Part shown: positions 1 through 6,524 of the stretch, one piece after another
Numbering within the stretch: the stretch's first letter is position 1
How the letters are laid out: each line of letters begins with the position of its first letter
Source of the DNA: a virus
Virus record (IMG/VR): IMGVR_UViG_3300037963_001392
Span: 1-20,489 of that record
Strand: one strand, 5' to 3'
Length of the DNA stretch: 20,489 nt
Translations under genes and position numbers: made by a program
Notes under the pieces: model-generated
The model's input: the letters and a program-made list of their open reading frames with translations, nothing else
Database searches by the model: none
Told to the model about the DNA's origin: nothing

Positions 1-288
1 CCAAACAACACATTCTTCCAAGCAGTGAATTCCTTCAAGCCAACCCACAATTCCTTGACCAGAATTTCAGGGATCTATCCGCATACGAGAGAGCAAACCA
101 TCGCCGCGTTGTCTAAGTTCAAAAAGAAAGGCCCTGTTGACATCGACATCAGCACGATTGAGGCCTACATCCACTTTGCCAGTGATGAATATGACAAGGC
201 TTTCAGAGAAGACAATTCCTACAACCAGGCCTGGTGGGACGGGGCTTTGGCCATGGCGCGTTGGATTCAGGAGGCTGACGGACAGTGA
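1..288 (+). CDS. small protein of unknown function, 5' end outside the window
   Basis: The frame is open from base 1 to the TGA at 286-288, giving at least 95 residues. A GTG at 25 could be a start, but no Shine-Dalgarno sequence precedes it and the frame stays open upstream, so I treat the gene as 5'-partial. The product is soluble-looking, with a Lys-rich patch (KFKKKG) and a C-terminal helix rich in aromatic residues containing WWDGALAMARWI. I do not recognise a family. A similar W-W/F-D-G/A pattern occurs in the small protein at 1056-1244. Its stop overlaps the GTG start of the exonuclease gene, and the AGGAGG serving that gene (269-274) lies inside this one, so the two are translationally coupled. 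Confidence 0.6.
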   Translation, partial: PNNTFFQAVNSFKPTHNSLTRISGIYPHTREQTIAALSKFKKKGPVDIDISTIEAYIHFASDEYDKAFREDNSYNQAWWDGALAMARWIQEADGQ

Positions 289-1037
289 ACTATCTTCTCT
301 ATGACACAGGATTTTTCGCTTATCGTTTTGCTGCCGGGAACAGCGAAGATTTTGATTTTGGCAACGGTTGGTTTATCCATGGCTGCAATCATGACAATGC
401 GCTCAATGACTTCATCTGCCACACGCAGGAATTGCTCGAAGCGTTCCCTGGATACACTTTATGGCTCGTCGAAGGCGGCAAGCGCACGTTCAGGCATGAC
501 CTTTGGCCGGACTACAAGAAAAACAGAAAAGATCGCAGAGCTCCTGCGGGTTATGGCATCTTCCTTGAGAGCCTGAAAGAGACCGCAAGACAGAGGGGGT
601 GGCTGGGTGGCGGCTGGCCGAATGTCGAAGATGACGACGTGCTCGGACTGCTGAGCGGTGACAACACGGTGATCGTCTCAGGCGACAAGGATCTGCTCAC
701 CATTCCCGGCAAGCACTACCGCGACGGCGAACTGATTACTGTCACCGAGGCTCAGGCCGACGCGCAGTTTTTCAAGCAAGCGTTGATGGGGGATGCCACC
801 GATGGCTTCCCTGGCTGCCCAAAAATTGGAGAGAAGAACAAGATCTTTCGCAGCAAGGAATGGGTCACGGCAGAAACACCGGCTGAGTATTGGGTGCAGG
901 TTCGTTATGAATACGAGAAAGCAGGATTCGATGAGCTTCATGCCATCACGATGGCCAGATTGGCCCGGATCTTGAGGCCAGGTGAATACGACCTGAAAGC
1001 AGGTACTCCTCACCTGTGGGAACCACCGGTAACCTGA
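285..1037 (+). CDS. 6: T7 gp6-like 5'-3' exonuclease (FEN/PIN superfamily)
   Basis: This 250-aa protein matches T7 gp6 (about 300 aa) in order and motif. Visible metal-site motifs are D7 near the N-terminus, WPDYKKNRK (74-82), an acidic EDDDVLGLL run (115-123), SGDKDLLTIPG (132-142) and GDATDGFPGCPKIG (169-182). It ends with an LARIL...LWEP segment like the ARIL...YLWRP end of T7 gp6. The T7 enzyme removes RNA primers and degrades host DNA to recycle nucleotides; the same role is inferred here. The start is GTG 285, overlapping the previous stop as GTGA, with AGGAGG at 269-274 ten bases upstream. The protein is shorter than T7 gp6 but all acidic motifs are kept, so it should be active. Confidence 0.93.
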   Translation: MNYLLYDTGFFAYRFAAGNSEDFDFGNGWFIHGCNHDNALNDFICHTQELLEAFPGYTLWLVEGGKRTFRHDLWPDYKKNRKDRRAPAGYGIFLESLKETARQRGWLGGGWPNVEDDDVLGLLSGDNTVIVSGDKDLLTIPGKHYRDGELITVTEAQADAQFFKQALMGDATDGFPGCPKIGEKNKIFRSKEWVTAETPAEYWVQVRYEYEKAGFDELHAITMARLARILRPGEYDLKAGTPHLWEPPVT

Positions 1038-1055
1038 GATCATCTCTATCTATGT

Positions 1056-1244
1056 ATGAGCGATTACTTCCCGCCAATTGATGAACGATTGGTGGCTGCG
1101 CTAGCGGCAAAGTTCCCTAGTCAGTCTCCATCGCTTGATACACCAGAGCGTCAGGTCTGGTTTGATGCGGGTGCTGCTCATGTTGTTGAGTGGCTTGCTC
1201 TCAGACTGGAAGAGCAGAATGAGATGAACCTGGAGGGCATCTAA
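1056..1244 (+). CDS. small hypothetical protein (62 aa)
   Basis: A 62-residue acidic protein starts at ATG 1056, and its TAA stop directly abuts the ATG at 1245. A second ATG at 1052 is in another frame. The upstream bases (1038-1055) are pyrimidine-rich with no clear Shine-Dalgarno sequence. The centre reads RQVWFDAGAAHVVEWL, a helical pattern like small proteins that sit near the exonuclease/portal junction in other podoviruses, but I cannot name a family. Its 3' end carries the GGAGG (1232-1236) that serves the next gene. Function unknown. Confidence 0.7.
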   Translation: MSDYFPPIDERLVAALAAKFPSQSPSLDTPERQVWFDAGAAHVVEWLALRLEEQNEMNLEGI

Positions 1245-1649
1245 ATGTGTTTCGGCGGCGGCGGGGGAGGCGGCACCATCACGATGCCTGACACCGGTGC
1301 ATACGACCGGATGCTGGATCGTCAGATCGCTGCGATGGAATCAGAGCGAGACGGTGCTGTCCAGCTGAAGCAGGCTGAATTGCAGACAGCGCAGCAGGCA
1401 CAGCAGCAAGCCCTGACGCAGCTGAATGATTACAGGACAGAGAAGGCTGAAGAATTTGCCTCAGTGGAGGCTGAAGCTCGCCGGCTGATGAACATCGTCG
1501 GTGCGCCTCCACCGGAGAAGTCTGCCAAGGCTCCTGTCGTTGGAGACACCCGTCGTTCTTCCGCCAGGAAGAAAGGCAAGCGCGGGCTGCGGATTGGCCG
1601 TAGCACCGCAAGTTCTTCCGGTGCTGGCACCGGTCTCAACATCACCTGA
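1245..1649 (+). CDS. gp7.3/gp6.7-like small virion protein, tandem copy 1
   Basis: This 134-aa protein begins MCF followed by a run of seven glycines. It continues with an Ala/Gln/Glu-rich helical, probably coiled-coil region (about 25-85) and a Lys/Arg-rich tail, and ends KKGKRGLRIGRS...GTGLNIT. T7 gp7.3 (tail assembly/host range) ends in a very similar basic-L-x-V/I...SSGGGINI tail, and T7 gp6.7 begins MCF. Both T7 proteins are small virion proteins lost from the particle on infection; the same role is inferred here from the motifs and from the position just before the portal gene. GGAGG at 1232-1236 supports ATG 1245. It is the first of three proteins of the same design. Low-complexity composition limits certainty. 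Confidence 0.75.
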   Translation: MCFGGGGGGGTITMPDTGAYDRMLDRQIAAMESERDGAVQLKQAELQTAQQAQQQALTQLNDYRTEKAEEFASVEAEARRLMNIVGAPPPEKSAKAPVVGDTRRSSARKKGKRGLRIGRSTASSSGAGTGLNIT

Positions 1650-1657
1650 GGTTCACC

Positions 1658-2062
1658 ATGTGTTTTGGAGCACCAGCAGCACCTGAAATTGTCTATTCAG
1701 GTCCAAGCCAAGAGGACATTGATCGCAACACTGCATCGCTCAACGAGTATGAGCAGAAGGTGGCGGAGCAGCAGGCCAACTTTTCTGCGCAGATTGCAGA
1801 GCAAATCGCTGCAGCAGAAGAGGAGACGGCACGAATTCAGGCCAGATATGACGAGGAGCTGGCTGCCGCTGCCGCAGATGCTGATGCTGCCGGGTCAATG
1901 GAGAACAACAACGTCTATGCCGTCACGGCAACGCAAACACCAGCGACCGGAGCTGAGACGACAACAGCAATCAAGAAAAAGAAAAAGCCCAATAGCTCAC
2001 TGAAGATTGCCATCGGTGGCACGCAAAACCAGGCCGGTTCTGGCCTCAACATTGGAGTCTGA
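1658..2062 (+). CDS. gp7.3/gp6.7-like small virion protein, tandem copy 2
   Basis: This 134-aa protein starts MCFG (ATG 1658, GAGG at 1648-1651). It has a Glu/Gln/Ala-rich coiled-coil segment (about 20-75), an Asn/Thr-rich spacer, a Lys run (KKKKK) and the terminal pattern SLKIAIGG...GSGLNIGV. N-terminus, architecture and C-terminal tail parallel the copies on either side, although the middle is diverged, so I read it as a paralogue. The C-terminal tail is the part resembling T7 gp7.3. It is likely a minor virion component associated with the portal/tail; this is inferred, not shown. Confidence 0.72.
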   Translation: MCFGAPAAPEIVYSGPSQEDIDRNTASLNEYEQKVAEQQANFSAQIAEQIAAAEEETARIQARYDEELAAAAADADAAGSMENNNVYAVTATQTPATGAETTTAIKKKKKPNSSLKIAIGGTQNQAGSGLNIGV

Positions 2063-2064
2063 TC

Positions 2065-2511
2065 ATGTGCACCGGTGACGGCGGAAGAGCTCAAGCAGAA
2101 CGTGAACAACGGCGCCAGGAAGAGCTGGCAAGGTCACGTCAAAACGAGCTGAATCGTATAGCTGCAGAACGTCAGGCGATTACCGCAAGCCAGCAGGCAA
2201 GACGTGATGAGCTGTTAGCTACTGCCTCTGCGCAGGAGGCCGCGGCCAAGGCTGAGTCTGAGCAAGCGTTGGCTGAGTTTGAGGCTGAACGGGCCACGCT
2301 CAAGCAAGAGTCAGAAGCAAAGACTCGCGCTGGCCAGGCAGCTGGCCAATCGCTGCGGGTGCTTGCAATGAATCAAGGAATGCAGCAAGGCAGGTCGGCA
2401 ACGATCAGCAAGCGCCGTGGCCGTCGCCGTGGTGCTCGTCAAACCACAGCATCGCTGCGTCTCGGTTCAACCGGTAGCGGCGGCGGCTCAGGATCCAACC
2501 TCTCTATCTGA
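2065..2511 (+). CDS. gp7.3/gp6.7-like small virion protein, tandem copy 3
   Basis: This 148-aa protein starts MCTG (ATG 2065, GGAG at 2054-2057, seven bases away). It has a long charged Arg/Glu/Gln/Ala helix (about 8-105) typical of a coiled coil, a strongly basic SKRRGRRRG stretch and the terminus SLRLGSTGSGGG...NLSI. The same three-part plan as the two preceding genes, and the same basic-SLxL/I-Gly/Ser-NxI tail as T7 gp7.3, make it the third tandem member. It is separated by only 2 nt from the portal start. The basic patch could contact DNA or RNA; that is speculation. Confidence 0.72.
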   Translation: MCTGDGGRAQAEREQRRQEELARSRQNELNRIAAERQAITASQQARRDELLATASAQEAAAKAESEQALAEFEAERATLKQESEAKTRAGQAAGQSLRVLAMNQGMQQGRSATISKRRGRRRGARQTTASLRLGSTGSGGGSGSNLSI

Positions 2512-2513
2512 CC

Positions 2514-4136
2514 ATGAAGTGCGCTCAATCGATTTACGACTCTCTCCAGTCTGAGAGGAACTACTGGCTCGATCGAGCGCGACGGTCAGCGAGCCTGACA
2601 ATCCCGTATCTGATCCCGCTTTCCAATACTCCAACGATGGAGAACGTGGATGCGTTTCGGCTGCCATGGAACGGGATCGGACAGCGCGGAACAAATTCGC
2701 TGTGCGCGAAATTGTTGATGGCGATTCTTCCGCCGACTGAAGCGTTTTTCCGTTTCACCTTGGATCCGGTGGAAATGGAGAAACAGGAACTTCAGATGGC
2801 AGAAGCCGGCATGGCGCCGGAAGAGATTGCATCAGCCAAGTCTGAAATTGAGCTGTCGCTGAACAAGCTGGAGCTGTCGATTCTGCGCAGCATTGAAACC
2901 AGCAATGACCGGGTGATGGTGCATGAAGCACTGATGCACCTTGTCGTTGGCGGCAACTGCCTGATGCACATTGCCGAGGATGGCCTGCGGATTTATCCGC
3001 TCAATCAGTATGTGATTCTGCGTGACCCGATCGGAGAGCCACTGGTTGCTGTCATCAAGGAAACGATGGCGATTGATCAGCTGCCGGCGAGCATTCGCAA
3101 TGAGCTGGGTAAGGACAAGGATGAATACGGTCAGCTGCTGGATACGAATGATCCACTGCCGACCGGCGAGCCGAATAAGGCGGTTGATATTTATACCTGC
3201 GTGAAGTGGGAAGGTGAAAGCGTTGAGTGGTTCCAAGAGATCAATAAGCAGGAGATTGAGGGCACCAGAGGATCAGCTAGGAAATCAGTATCGCCGTGGT
3301 TGCCATTAAGGATGGCGAGCTACCAGGCCAGCAGCTATGGGCCTGGCTATATCGAGTCAGCTGCTATTGCTGATTTACAAACAGCAGAAGCGTTGTCGCA
3401 GGCTGTTGCTGAATGTGCACTGGTTAGTGCTCAGGTAAAGCATCTCGTAAAACCAGCTGGCGTAGTCAATGCCAAGGCTTTGGCAGAAGCACCAAATGGT
3501 GCATACGTTCCTGGCAACCCAGAAGATGTGTTTACCGTCAGGACCGACAAGGGGTCGGACGTGGGTGTTGCCTACACAGCATTGCAGCGAATTGAACAAC
3601 GCTTGGCATCAACATTCATGCTGGCCGAAATGCGTGACGCTGAGCGCGTTACAGCCGAAGAAGCGCGAATTACAGCCATGCAGGTGGAAGCCTCCTTGGC
3701 AAACGTCTATGCAATTTTGACCAGTGAATTCCAGGCCCCATACATCAGACGACGCCTTGATCTCTACATGCGGAAAGGAGGACTCGACAGACTTCCCGAA
3801 GGTCTCGTTCAGCCAATGGTCAGCGTTGGTTTGGCTGGTGTCGGCCGGGGCAACGATCTTGAGAAGACGGCTCGGTTTATCAACATCCTCCAGCAATCAA
3901 TAGGCCCCGAGGGTATGGCTCAATACCTGAATAACAGTGAGCTTATTAAGAGGCTGGCAAGTTCAATGGGTATAAGTCCGTTAGGCTTGGTGAAGTCAGA
4001 GCAGCAAATTGCAGCTGAAATGCAACAGGCTCAGCAGCAAGCAATGCAGCAACAACTGATGGCTAATCCTCAGGGAGTTGCAGCAGCTGCTCAGACCGTC
4101 CAAGAAATGAACACACCACCTGAAGAAAATGGCTGA
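2514..4136 (+). CDS. 8: head-tail connector / portal protein (T7 gp8-like)
   Basis: At 540 aa it is almost exactly the length of T7 gp8 (536). The N-terminus keeps the family signature PWNGIGQRGTNSLCAKLLMAILPP (51-74, starting at P51), matching PW..VGARGLNNLASKLMLALFP in T7. The portal forms the dodecameric ring at one capsid vertex through which DNA is packaged and ejected, and it nucleates procapsid assembly with the scaffold. The C-terminus is a Gln/Met/Ala-rich helix, as expected for a portal crown. The start is ATG 2514; no strong Shine-Dalgarno sequence is near it, and coupling to the gene ending at 2511 is likely. Its last 8 nt overlap the scaffold gene. Hand counts suggest the second half is slightly more AT-rich than the first. 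Confidence 0.95.
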   Translation: MKCAQSIYDSLQSERNYWLDRARRSASLTIPYLIPLSNTPTMENVDAFRLPWNGIGQRGTNSLCAKLLMAILPPTEAFFRFTLDPVEMEKQELQMAEAGMAPEEIASAKSEIELSLNKLELSILRSIETSNDRVMVHEALMHLVVGGNCLMHIAEDGLRIYPLNQYVILRDPIGEPLVAVIKETMAIDQLPASIRNELGKDKDEYGQLLDTNDPLPTGEPNKAVDIYTCVKWEGESVEWFQEINKQEIEGTRGSARKSVSPWLPLRMASYQASSYGPGYIESAAIADLQTAEALSQAVAECALVSAQVKHLVKPAGVVNAKALAEAPNGAYVPGNPEDVFTVRTDKGSDVGVAYTALQRIEQRLASTFMLAEMRDAERVTAEEARITAMQVEASLANVYAILTSEFQAPYIRRRLDLYMRKGGLDRLPEGLVQPMVSVGLAGVGRGNDLEKTARFINILQQSIGPEGMAQYLNNSELIKRLASSMGISPLGLVKSEQQIAAEMQQAQQQAMQQQLMANPQGVAAAAQTVQEMNTPPEENG

Positions 4137-5010
4137 CTTGCTCCCACAGCAAACAATTCCCGTTGGCTTCGATCCAAAGTTTGAAGGCGCTGAGGGGATG
4201 ATTGCCCCTGGCCAGGAAGAACTGGCCAGACAGCTGATGGGCGAACCTGAGGAAGGGATTCCTGCTGTCCAGACGGATCCCGGCGAGGATCTGATTGGCG
4301 GCAAGTTCCGTTCACAGGATGACCTGCTGAAGGCGTATCAGGAGCTGGAAAGAAAACAGAGCCAAGCGTCCGGTCCCGACTCTGCAGATCTCGCACAACC
4401 TCAGGCTTACACAGCTGAGCAGGCTGTCCAGGTCTACGGCGACGACATCGTGAATGCTGTCGGAGAGGCCGGGTTGAACATGGCTGATCTGATGTGGCAG
4501 GCCGATAACGGCGGCGACATCAGCCAGCATTACGACGCACTGGCAGAGGCTGTTGGCGTTCCCCGCCAGGTTGTCGAAAACTACGTCTCCAAGGCTCAAG
4601 CAGGCAGCGGTGAGCCGGCTGAATTGTCCGACGCTGATCAGACGGAGATCGTCAATGAGATTGGCGGGTGGGATGAGTTCAACCGTCTGAGCAAATGGGC
4701 CAAGGACGGCGGCGGCTTGACTCAGGCAGAGCTGGATGATTACAACGCTGTTGCCAATAGCGGCAATAAAGCTGCGGTCCGCTGGGCGCTGAGAGCCATT
4801 CAGGCCAAGAGCAAGCCTGCTGCACCGTCAGAGCCCAAACTGATTCGTGGTCAGGCACCAGCTGAAACCAAAGCCAGGTTCAACAGCAAGGCAGAAGTGT
4901 TGGAAGCCATGGCGAAGAAGAACAGCAAGGGTCAGCGGCTGTATGACGTGGACACCGAATATCAGCGCAAGTTTGCAGAGCTGATGAACAATTCGGATCT
5001 CTTTGGTTAA
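4129..5010 (+). CDS. 9: capsid assembly (scaffolding) protein (T7 gp9-like)
   Basis: This 293-aa acidic protein is close to T7 gp9 in length (about 307), lies between portal and capsid as in T7, and overlaps the portal gene by 8 nt. The N-terminal half is rich in Glu, Gln and Pro. A central segment includes AEAVGVPRQVVENYV. The C-terminus is helical and more basic, ending YDVDTEYQRKFAELMNNSDLFG, the part that in gp9-like scaffolds binds the coat protein. Scaffold protein guides procapsid assembly and leaves before DNA packaging. Identification rests on order, length, composition and the C-terminal pattern. The start ATG 4129 is coupled to portal translation. Confidence 0.9.
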   Translation: MADLLPQQTIPVGFDPKFEGAEGMIAPGQEELARQLMGEPEEGIPAVQTDPGEDLIGGKFRSQDDLLKAYQELERKQSQASGPDSADLAQPQAYTAEQAVQVYGDDIVNAVGEAGLNMADLMWQADNGGDISQHYDALAEAVGVPRQVVENYVSKAQAGSGEPAELSDADQTEIVNEIGGWDEFNRLSKWAKDGGGLTQAELDDYNAVANSGNKAAVRWALRAIQAKSKPAAPSEPKLIRGQAPAETKARFNSKAEVLEAMAKKNSKGQRLYDVDTEYQRKFAELMNNSDLFG

Positions 5011-5121
5011 ATTGATCGCAGGTGTTCTGCACATCTGCAACTGATCGGCCCCTGCGGGGATAACCGAGAGGATTGAGAAAGCTGCGTTGCCTAACCGCAA
5101 ACTTCAATCAATTCTTCCGTC
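5011..5121 (+). promoter_or_regulatory. capsid-gene leader with motif and hairpin
   Basis: This 111-nt non-coding gap is where T7 carries its strongest late promoter, phi10. It holds TCTGCACATCTGCAAC (5026-5041), which is nearly repeated ahead of the tail fibre gene. It also holds a GC hairpin, CCCC 5049-5052 with GGGG 5056-5059, extended by CGG 5046-5048 with CCG 5064-5066 across an ATAA bulge. There is no U-run after the stem, so it is not an intrinsic terminator; an mRNA-stabilising or processing hairpin is possible. I see no T7 or consensus bacterial promoter, and no clear Shine-Dalgarno sequence directly before ATG 5122. The promoter role is inferred from position only. Confidence 0.45.
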
Positions 5122-5349
5122 ATGGCTGACGCTGATCTCAAACGAGTAGGTCAAGTTAAGGGCACCGGTGGCTCCTGGGAGGCCGGTGCTGACAAACAAG
5201 ATGGCTTTAAGGAGCTATTTCTCAAGCTGGGTTCTGCAGAGGTGCTGAGCGCCTTTGAGGAATACTGCGTGATGAAGGGCAAGGTGAAGGAAAGGAACAT
5301 CCGTGGAGGCAAATCCATGGCGTTCCCCATCACCGGTAAGCAGTCGGCT
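5122..5349 (+). CDS. 10: major capsid protein (T7 gp10-like), exon 1 of a split gene
   Basis: Exon 1 encodes residues 1-76 of the HK97-fold coat protein. It includes FLKLGSAEVLSAFEEYCVMK and GGKSMAFPITGKQSA, which align with the T7 gp10A segment GGKSAQFPVLGRTQA. It ends exactly at a codon boundary (tcg gct, 5344-5349) with the U required at a group I 5' splice site. Read through, the frame continues only seven codons into the intron to the TAA at 5371-5373, giving a non-functional 83-aa product, so splicing is needed for capsid. Joining to 5612 restores GKQSA|AYHEPG, which matches GRTQA|AYLAPG of T7 residue by residue. ATG 5122 lacks an obvious Shine-Dalgarno sequence. Confidence 0.93.
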
Positions 5350-5611
5350 GAATTGCGGCCCGCATTCGCGTAAGCGAACTGCGATAACAGGGTGAATTGT
5401 CTGGAACCCCTCCATTTTTGGGGAATCAGCAGCCAAGCCAGACCACAATCTGGAAGGTTCAACGACTAGATCCCGAGAGGAAACTCAGTAACGGATCCAC
5501 GAGTGCCCTGCACCCAACCAGTTATTAACTAGGGGGTGAAGATATAGTCTGACCTTGCGGGATGGTAAACCGTAAGAACCGAAGGATAAAGAGCCTTCGG
5601 GATAACATTTG
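5350..5611 (+). ncRNA. group I self-splicing intron in the capsid gene (262 nt, no ORF)
   Basis: The conserved core elements are visible in order. The Q-like segment is AATCAGCAGCCAAGCC (5425-5440), the R-like segment GTTCAACGACTAGA (5457-5470) and the S-like segment GAAGATATAGTCTGA (5538-5552). Stems I can draw: P1, exon GGCU 5346-5349 with GGCC 5357-5360, including the U·G splice-site pair; P10, TGC 5354-5356 with exon GCA 5612-5614; P2, TTCGC 5365-5369 with GCGAA 5374-5378, capped by GUAA; P4 CUG/CAG and P5 CCCC 5407-5410 with GGGG 5420-5423; P6 CCAGA/TCTGG 5438-5453; P7 GACTA 5464-5468 with TAGTC 5545-5549; P8 CACCC 5511-5515 with GGGTG 5534-5538; and a P9 hairpin CCGAAGG 5579-5585 with CCTTCGG 5594-5600. 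A GAAA loop sits at 5480-5483. The last base, G 5611, is the omega-G. No homing endonuclease is encoded. Confidence 0.95.
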
Positions 5612-6427
5612 GCATACCACGAGCCCGGTAAAGAAATCACAGGTGGGACTAACGATCCTTCCGCGCTAAATGAGCGCGTGTTGAATCTCGATAGCCTGAT
5701 GATATCCGACGCGGCGATCGCCGAAGTAGATGAATTGATGGCTTATTGGCCAGCACGCCAAGAGATCACTCGTGAGCTCGGACGTGCATTGGCTTATGAG
5801 TATGACAAGCGTGCTCTTCGCATTGTTTACGCCGCTTCAGTAAACACAACTGAACCGCTGAACAAGACCATCAATGAAGGCCGTATCGGTACTTCTGTCA
5901 CCCTTGGTGACGACTACACCGGCGCCGATGCAACTCGTCAAGAAAAGGGCGATGCGCTTGTGAACGCCATCTTCGATTGCAGAATCGAAATGGAGAAAAA
6001 AGATGTGCCTGTAGATTCAGGGATGTACGCCGTATTTGGCCCTGAAGACTATTACGCCATCACCCAATCTTCCAGAGCTATCAATGCTGATTTCGCTGGT
6101 GGGTATGGCGCCAACGGCACAATTGCAGAGGGCAAAACTCTGCAAATTGCAGGCATTCCCATCCTGCGCTCGAACAACGTCACCCAGGACGACTACTCGC
6201 TAGTCGCCGGGGACAACAATTCCGAATACGCCCAAGACTTGAGCAAGTGCAAAGGTCTTGTGTTCCACGGTGATTGCATGGGCGTCCTCACTCTGCTGTC
6301 TCCTGCTCTGCAGGTAACCAGCGGGGACTGGAATGTTTCTCACCAGTCCACATTGCTCGTGGCTCGTCAGAGCATCGGCATGGGCGTTCTTCGCGCTGAG
6401 TGTGCTGCCAACATCAGCATCACTTGA
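5612..6427 (+). CDS. 10: major capsid protein (T7 gp10-like), exon 2 of a split gene
   Basis: Exon 2 encodes residues 77-347 and the stop. The spliced protein, join(5122..5349, 5612..6427), has 347 aa, the same as T7 gp10A (about 345). It starts AYHEPGKEITGG and contains the coat core VLNLDSLMISDAAIAEVDELM, a counterpart of VITIDGLLTADVLIYDIEDAM in T7, then the FGPEDYYAITQ and LQIAGIPILRSNNV segments typical of phage T7-type coats. It forms the icosahedral head shell. A TTG at 5609 could nominally open this frame, but it spans the intron end and has no Shine-Dalgarno sequence, so it is not a separate gene. I see no frameshift site that would make a gp10B-like extension. A strong terminator follows within 30 nt. 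Confidence 0.93.
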   Translation, partial: AYHEPGKEITGGTNDPSALNERVLNLDSLMISDAAIAEVDELMAYWPARQEITRELGRALAYEYDKRALRIVYAASVNTTEPLNKTINEGRIGTSVTLGDDYTGADATRQEKGDALVNAIFDCRIEMEKKDVPVDSGMYAVFGPEDYYAITQSSRAINADFAGGYGANGTIAEGKTLQIAGIPILRSNNVTQDDYSLVAGDNNSEYAQDLSKCKGLVFHGDCMGVLTLLSPALQVTSGDWNVSHQSTLLVARQSIGMGVLRAECAANISIT

Positions 6428-6455
6428 TTACGCTCGGACTGGAAAGTGCGACTGC

Positions 6456-6484
6456 GGGGCTGGCTACGGCTGGCCCCTTTTTTT
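6456..6484 (+). terminator. intrinsic terminator after the capsid gene (T-phi equivalent)
   Basis: GGGGCTGGC (6456-6464) pairs with GCTGGCCCC (6469-6477), giving nine base pairs including two G·U, around a TACG loop (6465-6468). In RNA this is the very stable C(UACG)G tetraloop. Seven T residues (6478-6484) follow. It sits 28 nt after the capsid stop, the same place as T-phi in T7, and would attenuate transcription so that capsid mRNA exceeds tail mRNA. Confidence 0.95.
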
Positions 6485-6502
6485 GGCTCACCTAACATGA
6501 GC

Positions 6503-6518
6503 ACAGCACTTGTGCAGA
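6503..6518 (+). promoter_or_regulatory. GCACnnGTGCA element before gp11
   Basis: ACAGCACTTGTGCAGA contains the inverted repeat GCAC-TT-GTGC (6506-6515), or GCA/UGC around a CUUG loop in RNA. It ends 6 nt before the likely ATG of gp11 (6525). The space before the tail fibre gene has a matching element at the same distance from its ATG, and both are followed by TT and AATG at matching positions. The role (promoter, processing hairpin or translation element) is not known. Confidence 0.35.
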
Positions 6519-6524
6519 GTTCAA

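Noticed and set aside
678-1043. Minus-strand ORF opposite the exonuclease, and similar antisense ORFs throughout
   Set aside because: They lie opposite well-supported T7 homologues, have shadow-like composition and lack ribosome binding sites.
5049-5066. Hairpin in the capsid leader as a terminator
   Set aside because: No U-run follows the stem.
5609-6427. Independent capsid-like gene starting at TTG 5609
   Set aside because: The TTG straddles the intron 3' end, has no Shine-Dalgarno sequence, and the protein would lack the N-terminal arm encoded by 5122-5349. In-frame splicing explains both pieces.
6400-6455. gp10B-like -1 frameshift extension of capsid
   Set aside because: No slippery heptamer is apparent near the stop, and the strong terminator begins 28 nt later.
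6510-6524. TTG 6510 as the gp11 start
   Set aside because: It has no Shine-Dalgarno sequence and falls inside the inverted repeat; ATG 6525 is closer to where family homology begins. Not excluded.
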